Positions 5,792 to 14,955 of a DNA stretch of 64,000 nucleotides are shown piece after piece. The stretch is from Deltaproteobacteria bacterium (GTDB lineage Bacteria; Myxococcota; JACRCW01). The stretch spans positions 1 to 64,000 of the forward strand of contig JACRCW010000065.1 in assembly GCA_016218805.1 (NCBI GenBank). The letters run 5' to 3'. Below the pieces are notes generated by a model, which ran no database searches, was not told the DNA's origin, and saw only the letters and a program-made list of their open reading frames with translations. The position numbers were made by a program, and so were the translations under genes. Position 1 is the first letter of the stretch. The number at the start of each line of letters is the position of its first letter.

Positions 5792-6564
5792 CGGACCACC
5801 TCGTGAATGGTCCAGCCGTGGGACTCCGCCTTTCCCGCCCGCTGCAGCCGCGAGCGCGAGAGCCACTTGGTCTCGTCAATGAGCAGGGTCCGACCGGGTA
5901 AGATCTGCAAAACGCGCCGGGGCAGCAGCGACAGCGCAGAGAAGCCGAGCTGTCCCTGGCGCAACAACTCGGTCAAATCAAAACGGAGGTTGACGGTGGG
6001 CGACGCGATCCCTCCTTCGTTCACGGTCGCATCGGCGACCTCCACGCCGTCCAGCAACACGGTGCGGAAAGTGTGCGGACCGCGCCAGTCAATCCATGTG
6101 AGACACGCGTCCGCCGAGACAAAGCGTCCCCACCACAGCTCGCGGATGGGCAGGGACCACGGCGGCGCGGTGAGCGTGAGGACCTCGGCGTAGCCATGGC
6201 CGGTCAGCGTGGTGGCGCCGTCAACCAGTGTGGCGCGCGCGCCGGGAGCAAGGCAGTTCCAGCGGATGCATCCGTGCGCGTCGTCAAGGACGGTGCGTTC
6301 CACCGGCGGCGCGGTGGCGGCCCACGTGCCGCGCGTGTCCAGCGCGCGGCTGTGCCAGTGGAGCGTGTCGTCGTGCTGGTGCGGCTCGGTGGGAGCGCGG
6401 AATCGCGTGCGCGTGGTGGTGGGCAATCCCGGAGAATGCCGCAGCAGGCTCTGGTAGCCCACGCGAACAGCGCCGATGGTGAGCTGCGCCGCGTAGATGA
6501 TCGCCGCGTCTCCCCCGTCGGTCACGATGTCGAGGTACCACTTGCGCAGGAAGAACCGGGTCAC
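5782..6564 (-). CDS. CrtC/AttH-like beta-barrel protein
   Basis: About 260 residues. Motifs include FFLRKWYLDIVTDGG at the N terminus, a W-C-x2-P segment, and LPIRELWWGRF..IDWRG in the middle, reminiscent of the carotenoid 1,2-hydratase (CrtC) / AttH lipocalin-like fold; assignment is by pattern only. Proteins of this fold act on hydrophobic lipids or carotenoids. I chose a GTG start (MTRFFLRKW); an upstream GTG at 6609 is possible but would begin before the end of the OPT gene. It lies between the OPT transporter and the PAP2-Lgt fusion on one strand with tight spacing, so the three are probably one transcript. Confidence 0.55.
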   Translation of the reverse strand: MTRFFLRKWYLDIVTDGGDAAIIYAAQLTIGAVRVGYQSLLRHSPGLPTTTRTRFRAPTEPHQHDDTLHWHSRALDTRGTWAATAPPVERTVLDDAHGCIRWNCLAPGARATLVDGATTLTGHGYAEVLTLTAPPWSLPIRELWWGRFVSADACLTWIDWRGPHTFRTVLLDGVEVADATVNEGGIASPTVNLRFDLTELLRQGQLGFSALSLLPRRVLQILPGRTLLIDETKWLSRSRLQRAGKAESHGWTIHEVVRWP

Positions 6565-6622
6565 TCCCACGTTGGCGCCCGTATACTGCCGCAGCGCCGA
6601 CGGGTACACGCCCGGGGCACCC

Positions 6623-8677
6623 TCACGCGTCCACGGGCTTGCGCGCCACCTTGAACAGGACCGCGCCCATGAACGCAAAGCACAGCACACCCAGGAACTG
6701 GAAGCCGCCGTCCCCCAGTGCGCTGACCAGCGCATGCTCCACGGACACCTTGCCAATGATCTCCGCGACGCCGGGATTCACCGACAGGATGGCGACGACA
6801 ACGCCGGCGATGGCGCCGCCCGCGACGAGTCCCGTGGCGAACAGGTTTCCGGGGCCCAGTTCACTCTCGTCCACCTTTTCACCCTTGCGCTGCGCCATGT
6901 AGTCCGCGAGGCCCTTGATGGCGCCGCCGACGAAGATGGGTGCGGTGGTGGACAGCGGCAGGTACGCGCCCACGGCGAAAGACAGCGCCTTCACGCCGCA
7001 CAGCTCCATGGTGATGGCCAGGAACACGCCGACGAGCACGAACTGCCAGTCAAGGTTGAAGGACAGCAGGCCCTTGATGAGGGTGGCCATGAGCGTGCCC
7101 TGCGGGGCGGGGAGCTTTTCGCTGCCAATCATGTGCAGCACGCCCTGCGCGGCCAGGTCCGGCGGCGGGGTATCCAGCGCATTGAGCGTGAGACCAATGA
7201 CGCCCGCCGCCGCCACCGCGCCGATCATCAGGCCGATCTGCTGCGCGCGCGGCGTGGCGCCGACGAGGTAGCCGGTCTTGAGGTCCTGGCTGGTGGCGCC
7301 GGCATTGGCGGCGGCAATGCACACCATCCCGCCCACGCACAGCGCCATGGGCTGGTAGATGTCCCCGGTCCAACCGATGCCGACGAAGATGAGGCAGGTG
7401 GCCATCAACGTGGCGATGGTCATGCCGGAGATGGGGTTGGACGAACTGCCGATGATGCCGACGATGCGCGAGGCCACGGTGACAAAGAAGAACCCGAACA
7501 CGACGATGAGGATGCCGAGTACGAAGCGCCCGCCGATGCTGCCGGGGAGGAACGGGAGCAGCGCCAGGATGACCACCAGGCCCGCGCTGCCGGCGAGCAC
7601 CACGGTGATGGGGAGGTCGTCTTCGGTGCGCTTGCGGGCGGCGTTGCCCACACCCTCCTTGAGCGACGCCACACTGTCCTTGAACGACGACACGATGGTG
7701 GGCAGCGTCTTGAGCAGGGTCATGAACCCGCCGGCGGCCACCGCGCCCGCGCCGATTTGACGTACGTACGCGAAGTACACCGCGTTGGCGGTGCTGGCGA
7801 ACGAGTGCGTGGCGGGGTCCCAGCCGCCCTTGCCGCCGGCCAGCGCCACGTCTTTGAGGTAGCCCAGCTTGACCAGCTGCAGGGCAATGGCGTCGGGCGG
7901 GACCAGGGAGGCCAGCAGCGGGATGATGCCCAGCCACGCCAGCACGCCGCCGGCAACCAGCACGCCGGCAATGCGCGGCCCGATGATGTACCCGACACCG
8001 AGGTACTCCGGCGTGATCTCACCGTTGAGCGTGGCCGACGGGAAGTAACGGTTGGTCTGCGCGGTCACCAGCGCGGGCGCCTCGGCGATGAACTTCACGA
8101 TCTTCTGCAGGATGGCGTACATGAACGCGAACCCGACGCCCTGGTAGGCCGTGCGTGCCAGGCTGCCGCCCTTCTCACCGGCGATGAGCACGGACGCGCA
8201 CGCGGTGCCTTCGGGGTAGGGCAGGTTGGCGTGCTCCTTGACGATGAGCGAGCGCCGCAGCGGGATCATCATCAGCGTGCCGAGGATGCCGCCCAGCAGG
8301 GCCAGCGTGAAGATGGTCCAGTAGGAGAAGTAACCGGGCCCGCCGCTGCCGGGGGACAGCAGCAGGAACCCGGGCAGCGTGAACACCACGCCCGCGGCAA
8401 TGGACTCGCCCGCGGACCCAATGGTCTGCACGATGTTGTTCTCCAGGATGGTGGACCCGCCCAGCCGCTTGAGCAGCGAGATGGCCAGCACCGCGATGGG
8501 GATGGACGCGGACACGGTGAGGCCGGCCTTCAGCGCCAGGTACACGGTGGCGGCGCCGAAGATGATGCCGAACACCACGCCGATCACGATCGCCTTGGGC
8601 GTGAACTCGGCGACATCGGTGCGTTCCGCGGGGATGTAGGGCTGGAATTCCGGCGTGGCCGGCGTCTGCTCGGACAT
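6623..8677 (-). CDS. OPT-family oligopeptide/metal-chelate transporter
   Basis: 684 residues, polytopic inner-membrane protein of the oligopeptide transporter family. Family signatures include the N-terminal TVYLALKAGLTVSASIPIAV, ENNIVQTIGSAGESIAAG, PYPEGTACASVLIAGEKGG, and later NAGATSQDLKTGYLVGATP, all typical of the prokaryotic OPT/Ygl114 branch. These carriers are thought to import peptides or metal-siderophore chelates by proton symport. ATG at 8677 (MSEQTPATPEF) is the natural start: upstream sequence on this strand is the antisense of the M50 peptidase gene. The intergenic 186 bp to that divergent gene must hold both promoters. Confidence 0.92.
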   Translation of the reverse strand: MSEQTPATPEFQPYIPAERTDVAEFTPKAIVIGVVFGIIFGAATVYLALKAGLTVSASIPIAVLAISLLKRLGGSTILENNIVQTIGSAGESIAAGVVFTLPGFLLLSPGSGGPGYFSYWTIFTLALLGGILGTLMMIPLRRSLIVKEHANLPYPEGTACASVLIAGEKGGSLARTAYQGVGFAFMYAILQKIVKFIAEAPALVTAQTNRYFPSATLNGEITPEYLGVGYIIGPRIAGVLVAGGVLAWLGIIPLLASLVPPDAIALQLVKLGYLKDVALAGGKGGWDPATHSFASTANAVYFAYVRQIGAGAVAAGGFMTLLKTLPTIVSSFKDSVASLKEGVGNAARKRTEDDLPITVVLAGSAGLVVILALLPFLPGSIGGRFVLGILIVVFGFFFVTVASRIVGIIGSSSNPISGMTIATLMATCLIFVGIGWTGDIYQPMALCVGGMVCIAAANAGATSQDLKTGYLVGATPRAQQIGLMIGAVAAAGVIGLTLNALDTPPPDLAAQGVLHMIGSEKLPAPQGTLMATLIKGLLSFNLDWQFVLVGVFLAITMELCGVKALSFAVGAYLPLSTTAPIFVGGAIKGLADYMAQRKGEKVDESELGPGNLFATGLVAGGAIAGVVVAILSVNPGVAEIIGKVSVEHALVSALGDGGFQFLGVLCFAFMGAVLFKVARKPVDA

Positions 8678-8863
8678 GGTTCCTCCGTCGAGGGCGGCGC
8701 ACCATGGCAGAGGGTTTGGGCCGCTGTCCACGGCGCGGCAAAGGCCGACCTTCCGGTTGGCGGCGGGGGCGTGGCGGCGGCGGCCCCGTCCCGCTAAGGG
8801 GGCACTGGCCCGAGGCGGAAGGGTGGTTATCCTTCCGGGGAAACCCCAGGGCGCAGGAGTCGC

Positions 8864-10210
8864 ATGATCCGGTTCAAGCTCGCTGGCATCCCGGTGGCCA
8901 TGCACTGGACCTTCTTTCTGTTCGCGGCGCTGATCGGCGCGGCGGGCCGGGAGGACGGCGTGCGCATGGCGGCGTGGGTGGTGGTGGTGTTCGTGAGCGT
9001 GCTGCTGCACGAACTCGGGCACGCGTTTGCGTGGCGCGCGTATGGCCACCAGCCGTCCATTGAACTGCAGGGGCTGGGCGGGGCGACGCGTGGTGACCCG
9101 GACCGGCCGCTGCCGCCCGGCAAGCAGGCGTTGGTGGCGCTTGCCGGACCGGTGACGGGGTTGCTGCTGGCGGCGGTGGCCTTTGTGGTGGGGCAGCTGC
9201 TGGTCATCCCGCGTGAGTCCTTGGGCGCGCGCGTGCTGTACGAGTTGTGGTGGGCCAACACGGTGTGGAGCGTTTTCAACCTGCTGCCGGTGATCCCGCT
9301 TGACGGCGGCATCATCGTCGCGTCGCTGGAACGGCGGGTGCGCGGGGGACGCCCGCCGCGGGCGGCGTTCTACCTGTCGGTCGCCGTGGGCGCCGGGCTC
9401 GCGCTGTACTTCGCCACGGTGCAACAGTGGATCGCGGTGCTGCTGCTGGCGTCGTACGCGTACCAGGCGTTCCAGACGTTGCGCGCGCTGTCCCGCGTGG
9501 AGGCGGATGCGCCGCACCCCGCGCTGGCGGCGGCGATGGTTGCGCTCAAGGAGGACCGGTTGGATGACGCGCGCGCGGCGGCGCAGCTGGCGTTGATGGG
9601 CGCCAAGAAGGACGTGGAACTGAACGTGGCGCTGCACATCATTGCGTCGGTGCACACGCGGCAGGGGCGTCCGGATGATGCGTTGAACATCCTGCTGAGC
9701 ATGCCGCGCGGCCTGAAGGCCAGCCCGTTGGCGCTGGGTGAGGCGTGGACGACCAAGGGCGAGCACCTCAAGGCGAGCACGTTCTTCCGCGACGCGTTCC
9801 GCGACGCGCCGGTGCGGGAGACGGCGTACCGCTATGCGCGGTCGCTGCTGGACGCGGGGCTGGACAATGAGATGCGGGAGTTGCTGACGTCACAGGCGTC
9901 GCTGGGATACTCGGACGAAACGTGCGCAGGCTTGCAGGATGCGCTGTATGAGCGGGGCAAGTTTGAGGAGTCCTCGCGCGTGGGGGCGCACCGGCACCAG
10001 AAGTTTGGATCAGCGGCGGCGGCGTACAACGCGGCGTGTGCGCTGGTGAAGCTGGGCCGCAACGACGACGCGATGAAGTGGCTGACGGCGGCGGCGGACA
10101 AGGGATTCCGGGACGTGAAGCACCTGGACGAGGACCCGGACCTGGCGCCGCTGCGGGGTTCCGCGGCGTTCGACGCATTGCGACAGCGCCTGGTCACCGC
10201 GCCCGCGTAG
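8864..10210 (+). CDS. M50 metalloprotease (site-2-protease-like) with C-terminal TPR-like repeats
   Basis: 448 residues. Zinc motif HELGH at residues 49-53 in a membrane segment, and NLLPVIPLDGG near 138-148, providing the third ligand; both are hallmarks of intramembrane M50 peptidases such as SpoIVFB/S2P. Residues 1-210 hold about six hydrophobic segments; the remainder is a helical repeat region (ALAAAMVALKEDRLDDARAA, HTRQGRPDDALNILL) resembling TPRs, probably cytoplasmic and substrate-selecting. Ribosome site AGGAG 5 nt before ATG. Substrate unknown; no anti-sigma factor gene adjoins it. Confidence 0.88.
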   Translation: MIRFKLAGIPVAMHWTFFLFAALIGAAGREDGVRMAAWVVVVFVSVLLHELGHAFAWRAYGHQPSIELQGLGGATRGDPDRPLPPGKQALVALAGPVTGLLLAAVAFVVGQLLVIPRESLGARVLYELWWANTVWSVFNLLPVIPLDGGIIVASLERRVRGGRPPRAAFYLSVAVGAGLALYFATVQQWIAVLLLASYAYQAFQTLRALSRVEADAPHPALAAAMVALKEDRLDDARAAAQLALMGAKKDVELNVALHIIASVHTRQGRPDDALNILLSMPRGLKASPLALGEAWTTKGEHLKASTFFRDAFRDAPVRETAYRYARSLLDAGLDNEMRELLTSQASLGYSDETCAGLQDALYERGKFEESSRVGAHRHQKFGSAAAAYNAACALVKLGRNDDAMKWLTAAADKGFRDVKHLDEDPDLAPLRGSAAFDALRQRLVTAPA

Positions 10211-10222
10211 TGTGCAACTCCT

Positions 10223-10284
10223 GCCTCCCCCCGCTTGCGGGGGGAGGTCGGGCGATGCGGAGCATCGCCCGGGTGGGGGGCGGG
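10223..10284. repeat. REP-like double-hairpin element, copy 2
   Basis: A CCTCCCCCC-GCTTGC-GGGGGGAGG hairpin followed by GGGCGATG-CGGAG-CATCGCCC and GGGTGGGGGGCGGG. Same family as 447-507 and 13041-13096. It sits between the convergent M50 peptidase and CBS genes, where it could terminate both transcripts. Confidence 0.85.
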
Positions 10285-10300
10285 TAGTGGGGCGCGCGGC

Positions 10301-10753
10301 CTACGCCTCCACGTGCGCGCGCAGCATGGACGCGCGGGTCACCGCCCCAATGAACACACCGTTATCCATCACCGGCACCACGGAGATCCTCCGTCGCACC
10401 ATGAGTTCGGCCACGTCTTCGCCGGGCGTGGCGGGTGCCACGGTGGCCACGTCCGCGGTCATGACTCCCACCACGGTGGACGCTGCCATCTTGCGCAGCT
10501 CCGCCTCCGTGCGGGACGGGCGTTCCAGCGGAATCACGGCTTCCATGAACGTGATGAACGCGGGCAAGTGCGGTCGTTTGTCCTGGAAGATGAGGTCCAT
10601 GGCGGTGACTACGCCCAGCAGTTTCCCGTCGTGAACCACGCAGGCGCCGTCCTGGTGTTTCTCCACCAGCAGCCGTCCCAGGGTTGTGAGCGGGAGGTCT
10701 GGCTCCACGGTGAGCCCGTCCTGGTCCATCAGTTGGCGTGCGGTCCTGTCCAT
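10301..10753 (-). CDS. Tandem CBS-domain protein
   Basis: 150 residues made of two CBS motifs: ARQLMDQDGLTVEPDLPLTT ... GKLLGVVTAMDLI (about 5-60) and VGVMTADVATVAPATP ... NGVFIGAVTRASML (about 90-148). CBS pairs bind adenosyl ligands and regulate partner proteins; no effector domain is fused here. ATG at 10753 lies downstream of the lytic transglycosylase gene on the same strand (70 bp). Confidence 0.9.
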   Translation of the reverse strand: MDRTARQLMDQDGLTVEPDLPLTTLGRLLVEKHQDGACVVHDGKLLGVVTAMDLIFQDKRPHLPAFITFMEAVIPLERPSRTEAELRKMAASTVVGVMTADVATVAPATPGEDVAELMVRRRISVVPVMDNGVFIGAVTRASMLRAHVEA

Positions 10754-10823
10754 GTTGGCGCTCCCTACCCGTTCCGCCTGATGCCACCATGCTGCGCCCG
10801 GCGGGTGCGCGGCACAAGTCCGC

Positions 10824-13016
10824 TCACTGCGTGGTGCCGCCGTCAGCGGGGGGCGGTGGTGGTGCGGCGCGGACGGGGAGGACCAGCGGGGCGCCTTCCA
10901 TGGCGGCGTAGACCGCCATGGTGTCCAGCACGCGGCGCACGTAGTCGCGCGTTTCCACCACGGGGATGCGCTCCAGGAACAGGTCCAGCGGGACATCCGG
11001 GTCCTTGAGGAGCCAGGCGCGCGCGTTGCCGGGTCCGGCGTTGTAGCCGGCCAGTCCCACGGGGACGCTGCCGCGGCAGATGCGGATGACGCGGGCCAGG
11101 TAGGAGGCGCCAATGCGCGCGTTGAGGGCGGGGTCCATGAGGGCCAGCTCGTTGTCCAGCATGATGTCCAGCGTCATGGCTTCCGTGACGGCGGTGGCGG
11201 GTAGAAGCTGCAAAAGGCCCACCGCGCCGGAGGGGGAACGCGCGCGCGGGTCAAACGCGCTCTCTTCGCGCGCCAGCGCCAGCAGCAGGGGGCCGGGGAC
11301 GCCGGCGGTGGCCGCGGCGCCGGAGAGCGCGTCGGCGTGGGCGCGCGGGTAGGCGGCGCGCCACAGGGTGGCGTCGTCGGGGCGGGGGGCGCCGGACAGT
11401 TCGCGCGCGCGGCTGCGGCGCAGGTGGCGGGACGCAGCGGGGGCATCACCGGCCTGGACCAGCGCGTGCGCGGCGGTGATCTCGCTGGTGGGATCGGCCA
11501 ACGCCAGGCGGAGGAAGGACGCGGCGTCTTCGTCCAGCCCAACGGCATACAGGGCGAGGCCGGCGTGCAGGGCGGGTGGCGACGTGGGTTCCACGCGCGG
11601 GAGCGGCGGGACGGGCAGGGCGGGGCGGAGTGGCAGGGGCGCGCCGGCGTCCTGGAGCCAGCCGCGTGCGAGAGCCGCTTCAACGCTCATCGGCTCGTCA
11701 CGCACCAGGGAGGTAAGCGCGTCAAAGCGTGCGGGCCCCTCAGCCAGGCGCGCAAGCCAGTACCGGGCGCGCCGGCTCATCATGGCTTCCTTGCTGCCGG
11801 CCAGCGCCTCCAACCTGGCGCGGGCGGCGGTGGTGCGTCCCGCTTCGTAGTCGGTCCACGCAAGCCACCACGCGGCATTCCCGGCCATGTCCCCCGCGGG
11901 GAAGTCCTTGAGCAGGCGCTCCCAGTAGCGGCGCGCGTCGTCGGGATTGCCCGCACGCCAGGCGACCTCCCCCGCAAGCAGCAGCGCATCGTCGGCGAGC
12001 GTGGAGGTGGGGTGGAGTGCGGCCAGGCGCAGCCAGGTTTCCACGGCGCGCGCGGAGGCGCCTGGGATGGCCATGGTGGCGCGGGCCTGCAGGTAGCGCG
12101 CGCGTTCGGCCAGCGCGGGGCACTGGGCGGCAACCGCCTGCAGGACGTGCTCACCGTCCTCAGGCCTCCGCACCTGCCGGAGCGCCTTGCCCACGGAGAA
12201 CGCAGTGCGGCACGCGAGTTCCCGTTCGCGCAGGGCGGGGCAAACGCCGGTGTCGGCCAGGACCTTGCCGGCGCACAGTTCGGAACCGACGCGGACGACT
12301 TCATGGTTCTGGTTGGCGGTGGACAGCGCTTCCAGGTGCGTGACGGCGGCGGCGTCACCGTGTTGCGTGCGCATGCCAGCGAACGTGAGGGTGCGCGTGA
12401 GCCAGGCCAGTCCGGGCTCAAGGGGGAAGCGTTCCCACGCAACGCGGGAGAGCGCGGCGGTGCCGGGCTGGTCATGGACGGCGTCAAGCGCGGCCCACAG
12501 GGCGCCGACGAGCTCTGCGCGCGCGGCCTTGTCGTCGGCGGGCAGCAGCGGCGTGTCCGCCTTGAGGAACGCGCGGGCGATCGCAGCGGCGGCGCGGGGA
12601 TCGCCGCGGGTCAGTCCGCGGACATACCGCGCGGCAACGTCGATGGGGGCGGCCAACAGGTCGGCGTGGGACCGGACGGGGACGCGGCAGCGGGTCGGGC
12701 ACGCTTCCAGGATCCGTGCCTCCACGGCGAGCGCAGCGCGCGCGTCGGGGCGTGCATCGCGCCGGATGGACTCCAGTGCTTTGAGTGCGAGCGCGCCGTC
12801 CCCCGTCCGGTACGCCGCAATGGCGGTGATTCCCGCCGCCGGGTCATGGCCGTCCTTCGGTGGCGCGCGCCCGGCGTCGCGCAGGACGGCAAGCGCCTTC
12901 TGCGGGTCGCCGGCGGCCAGTGCACTGCGCGCCTTCTCGACGGGGTCCACCAGCGCGGGCGCGGCGGCAAGGGCGCACCATGCGAGCGCAGCAGCGAAGT
13001 GGACGAAGTGTGCCAC
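10824..13016 (-). CDS. slt: Soluble lytic transglycosylase (Slt70-type)
   Basis: 730 residues with an N-terminal signal peptide (AAALAWCALAAAPA). A long alpha-helical superhelix (about 30-560) of TPR-like hairpins is followed by a C-terminal SLT domain: LALAREESAFDPRARSPSGA near residue 580 (catalytic Glu in REES), GLLQLLPATA, and AGYNAGPGNARAWL near 665. This matches E. coli Slt70, which forms a doughnut around glycan chains and cleaves MurNAc-GlcNAc bonds to 1,6-anhydroMurNAc in the periplasm. Just downstream of mltG on the same strand, so two glycan-cleaving enzymes are neighbours. Confidence 0.9.
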   Translation of the reverse strand: MAHFVHFAAALAWCALAAAPALVDPVEKARSALAAGDPQKALAVLRDAGRAPPKDGHDPAAGITAIAAYRTGDGALALKALESIRRDARPDARAALAVEARILEACPTRCRVPVRSHADLLAAPIDVAARYVRGLTRGDPRAAAAIARAFLKADTPLLPADDKAARAELVGALWAALDAVHDQPGTAALSRVAWERFPLEPGLAWLTRTLTFAGMRTQHGDAAAVTHLEALSTANQNHEVVRVGSELCAGKVLADTGVCPALRERELACRTAFSVGKALRQVRRPEDGEHVLQAVAAQCPALAERARYLQARATMAIPGASARAVETWLRLAALHPTSTLADDALLLAGEVAWRAGNPDDARRYWERLLKDFPAGDMAGNAAWWLAWTDYEAGRTTAARARLEALAGSKEAMMSRRARYWLARLAEGPARFDALTSLVRDEPMSVEAALARGWLQDAGAPLPLRPALPVPPLPRVEPTSPPALHAGLALYAVGLDEDAASFLRLALADPTSEITAAHALVQAGDAPAASRHLRRSRARELSGAPRPDDATLWRAAYPRAHADALSGAAATAGVPGPLLLALAREESAFDPRARSPSGAVGLLQLLPATAVTEAMTLDIMLDNELALMDPALNARIGASYLARVIRICRGSVPVGLAGYNAGPGNARAWLLKDPDVPLDLFLERIPVVETRDYVRRVLDTMAVYAAMEGAPLVLPVRAAPPPPPADGGTTQ

Positions 13017-13040
13017 GGTTCCAGCGCCGTCCCTTGCGTC

Positions 13041-13096
13041 GCCTCCCCCCTCTTGGGGGGAGGTCGGCCATGCGGAGCATGGCCGGGTGGGGGGGT
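13041..13096. repeat. REP-like double-hairpin element, copy 3
   Basis: A CCTCCCCCC-TCTT-GGGGGGAGG hairpin, then GGCCATG-CGGAG-CATGGCC and GGGTGGGGGGG. The second stem has changed on both sides relative to the other copies while the CGGAG loop is constant, indicating selection on structure. Lies between slt and mltG. Confidence 0.85.
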
Positions 13097-13125
13097 GTGC
13101 TGCGCGGTTCCCTCACCGCGCGCTC

Positions 13126-14193
13126 TCAGTACACGTTGTACCTGCGTCGGTTGGCCTCGTGCTCGTCGGCGGTGCGCGCAAAGTGCAGTCCACCGCGCGC
13201 GTCATGCAGGTAGTACCAGTAGGCGCTCTTCTCCGGCCGCAGCGCGGCCACCAGTGACGCCACCGACGGTGCGCCAATGGGCCCGGGAGGCAGGCCGGTG
13301 CGCAGGCGGGTGTTGTACGGGTCCGCGGGATCCCGCAGCGCCACCAGGAAGTTCTCCCGGTCATTCCACTGCCGCAGGTGGTAGCGGCTGGTGGCGTCAA
13401 TCCCCAGCGCCACGCCCGCCTCCAGCCGCCGGTAGATGACGCCGGCAATGGCCGGCCGCCGCGTCGGATCGTGTTCCTCGCGTTCCAGCATGGAGGCCAC
13501 GGTGACCAGCGCGTGCAGGGACCGCCCGCTGCGCGCAATCTCCTCCGCGTACGGCTTGAAGAACCGCCCGGTGAAGGCGTCCAGCTGCCGTGCCACCAGT
13601 TTCTCCACGTCCACCGGCCCCACCGGCACGCGGTACGTCTCCGGCAGCAGGTACCCCTCCAGGTCACCGGGGGGCGCCGGAAACGTGGGCCGGTACTTCA
13701 TCGCCTCGCGCGTGGCCGCGCTGTACGCGCCGGCGGCGGCCAGGCCGCCCTGGGCCAGGAACGCGTCCACGTCACAGATCCGCCAGCCCTCCACCACGGT
13801 GAGCGGCGCGTCCTCTGCCAGCGGCTTGCCGGCCAGCGCCTCCGCTACCGCCATCATGGGCATGGAGCGGCTGAGCGGGTGCTTACCCGCCTTGATGGGC
13901 ACCGGCGGGTGCAGCCACAGCCAGGCGCGCCACACGCGCGCGCTGCGAATGAAACCCGCCTTTTCCAGGCGCCGCCCCACGTCGCGCAGGGTGGCGCCCG
14001 CGGGGACGGTGAATTCCGCCGTTTCCGTGTCACCCGCGTCCGGCGGGCGGTTCACACAGACATAGACCCAGCCACCCAGCCCGCCGCCGGTCAGGACCGC
14101 GCACAGCAGCAGTCCCACCGCGGCGCGGCGGGCCAACCAGCCTCGGGCCGCGTGGCGGGCCGGGTAGGCGGTGGAGCGGGGCGCCGGGGCCAT
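13126..14193 (-). CDS. mltG: Endolytic murein transglycosylase MltG
   Basis: 355 residues: a short cytoplasmic tail, one transmembrane helix (AAVGLLLCAVLTGGGLGG), a LysM-like segment (FTVPAGATLRDVGRRLEKAGFI) and the YceG domain with LEGYLLPETYRVP, VASMLEREEH (catalytic Glu), GVIYRRLEAGVALGIDAT, YNTRLRTGLPPGPIGAPS. MltG cuts nascent glycan strands at the inner membrane and helps set glycan length. ATG at 14193 gives a sensible short cytoplasmic N terminus and overlaps nothing essential; an upstream start at 14268 would run well into the DUF507 gene. Confidence 0.92.
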   Translation of the reverse strand: MAPAPRSTAYPARHAARGWLARRAAVGLLLCAVLTGGGLGGWVYVCVNRPPDAGDTETAEFTVPAGATLRDVGRRLEKAGFIRSARVWRAWLWLHPPVPIKAGKHPLSRSMPMMAVAEALAGKPLAEDAPLTVVEGWRICDVDAFLAQGGLAAAGAYSAATREAMKYRPTFPAPPGDLEGYLLPETYRVPVGPVDVEKLVARQLDAFTGRFFKPYAEEIARSGRSLHALVTVASMLEREEHDPTRRPAIAGVIYRRLEAGVALGIDATSRYHLRQWNDRENFLVALRDPADPYNTRLRTGLPPGPIGAPSVASLVAALRPEKSAYWYYLHDARGGLHFARTADEHEANRRRYNVY

Positions 14194-14215
14194 GGTGGGC
14201 CGGGCCGCGCGCTCC

Positions 14216-14734
14216 TCAGAGCAGGCCCTTCTGACGCTTGAGCTGGGCCACGGTGCGCTCGTACTCAATGTCCCATTCCACGGTGCCCTCGCGCAGGTTC
14301 TTCAGGCGCCCGCGGGCCTCGCGGTCCAGGTCCTCGTCCACGGAGAGGTACTTGACCATCACCTCTTTGAAGAACTTACGCAGGACGTTGTCCTCCGCAA
14401 AGACCTCGGCAATGTTCTTGGACGTGAACAGCGCTTCAATCATCTGGTTGATGACTTCTTCAATGCCGTCATCCGCCAGCTTCACGCCGCGCGCATCCGC
14501 CAGGGACTTCTTCACCTGCTGGAACCGTTCCTGCGGCAGCCCGCGGCGCGAAATCGCGTCCTTGGCCTCCTGGCTGATGCGGTCCTCCTGGTTGCAGTGC
14601 TCCACCATGACGGCGGCCAGGTCCAACTCGGCCTCGTCCAGCTGGCCGTCGTCCACCATGATGTCGCCCTTGCTGTTGAGCGTGCGGACAATTTCACGGG
14701 CGATCTTGGGAATGACCTTGCGGTACAGGTGCAT
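14216..14734 (-). CDS. DUF507 family protein
   Basis: 172 residues, mostly helical and charged, matching DUF507: VIPKIAREIVRTL at the start, then IEEVINQMIEALFTSKNIAEVFAEDN and a C-terminal WDIEYERTVAQLKRQKGLL. Function unknown; family members occur mainly in Deltaproteobacteria and Aquificota. ATG at 14734 has an AACGAGG ribosome site; a GTG 15 bp upstream is an alternative. Followed by mltG after 22 bp. Confidence 0.8.
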   Translation of the reverse strand: MHLYRKVIPKIAREIVRTLNSKGDIMVDDGQLDEAELDLAAVMVEHCNQEDRISQEAKDAISRRGLPQERFQQVKKSLADARGVKLADDGIEEVINQMIEALFTSKNIAEVFAEDNVLRKFFKEVMVKYLSVDEDLDREARGRLKNLREGTVEWDIEYERTVAQLKRQKGLL

Positions 14735-14955
14735 ACGGGCCTCGTTCACCGGGCCGCCCCGCTTTCCGTCCGGCCCTCCTGGTCCTTGGTCACCCGGGCG
14801 CCCCCAGGGGCGCCGTGGGCGTCTCTGATGGCTCCGGGTTTCCGACGGGATGGAGGGCGCCGGGCCGCGGGGCAGCACAAAAGTGGCGGCCCCTATCGGA
14901 CCTTTCGGCCGCCGTGTCAAGCACCATATGCGCGTGCTAGCACCCCCCGTCCACC

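Noticed and set aside
6497..8797. Very long plus-strand open frame (over 760 codons) opposite the OPT gene
   Set aside because: Its translation is rich in Arg, Gly, His and Asp with no domains. It is an antisense shadow caused by GC-rich codon bias; similar long shadows opposite 10824-13016, 14956-16245 and 33706-36048 were also dropped.
8678..9766. N-terminal extension of the OPT transporter to over 1000 residues
   Set aside because: The extension is antisense to the M50 peptidase gene, and the family N terminus (MSEQTP... then TPKAIVIGVVFG) starts normally at 8677.
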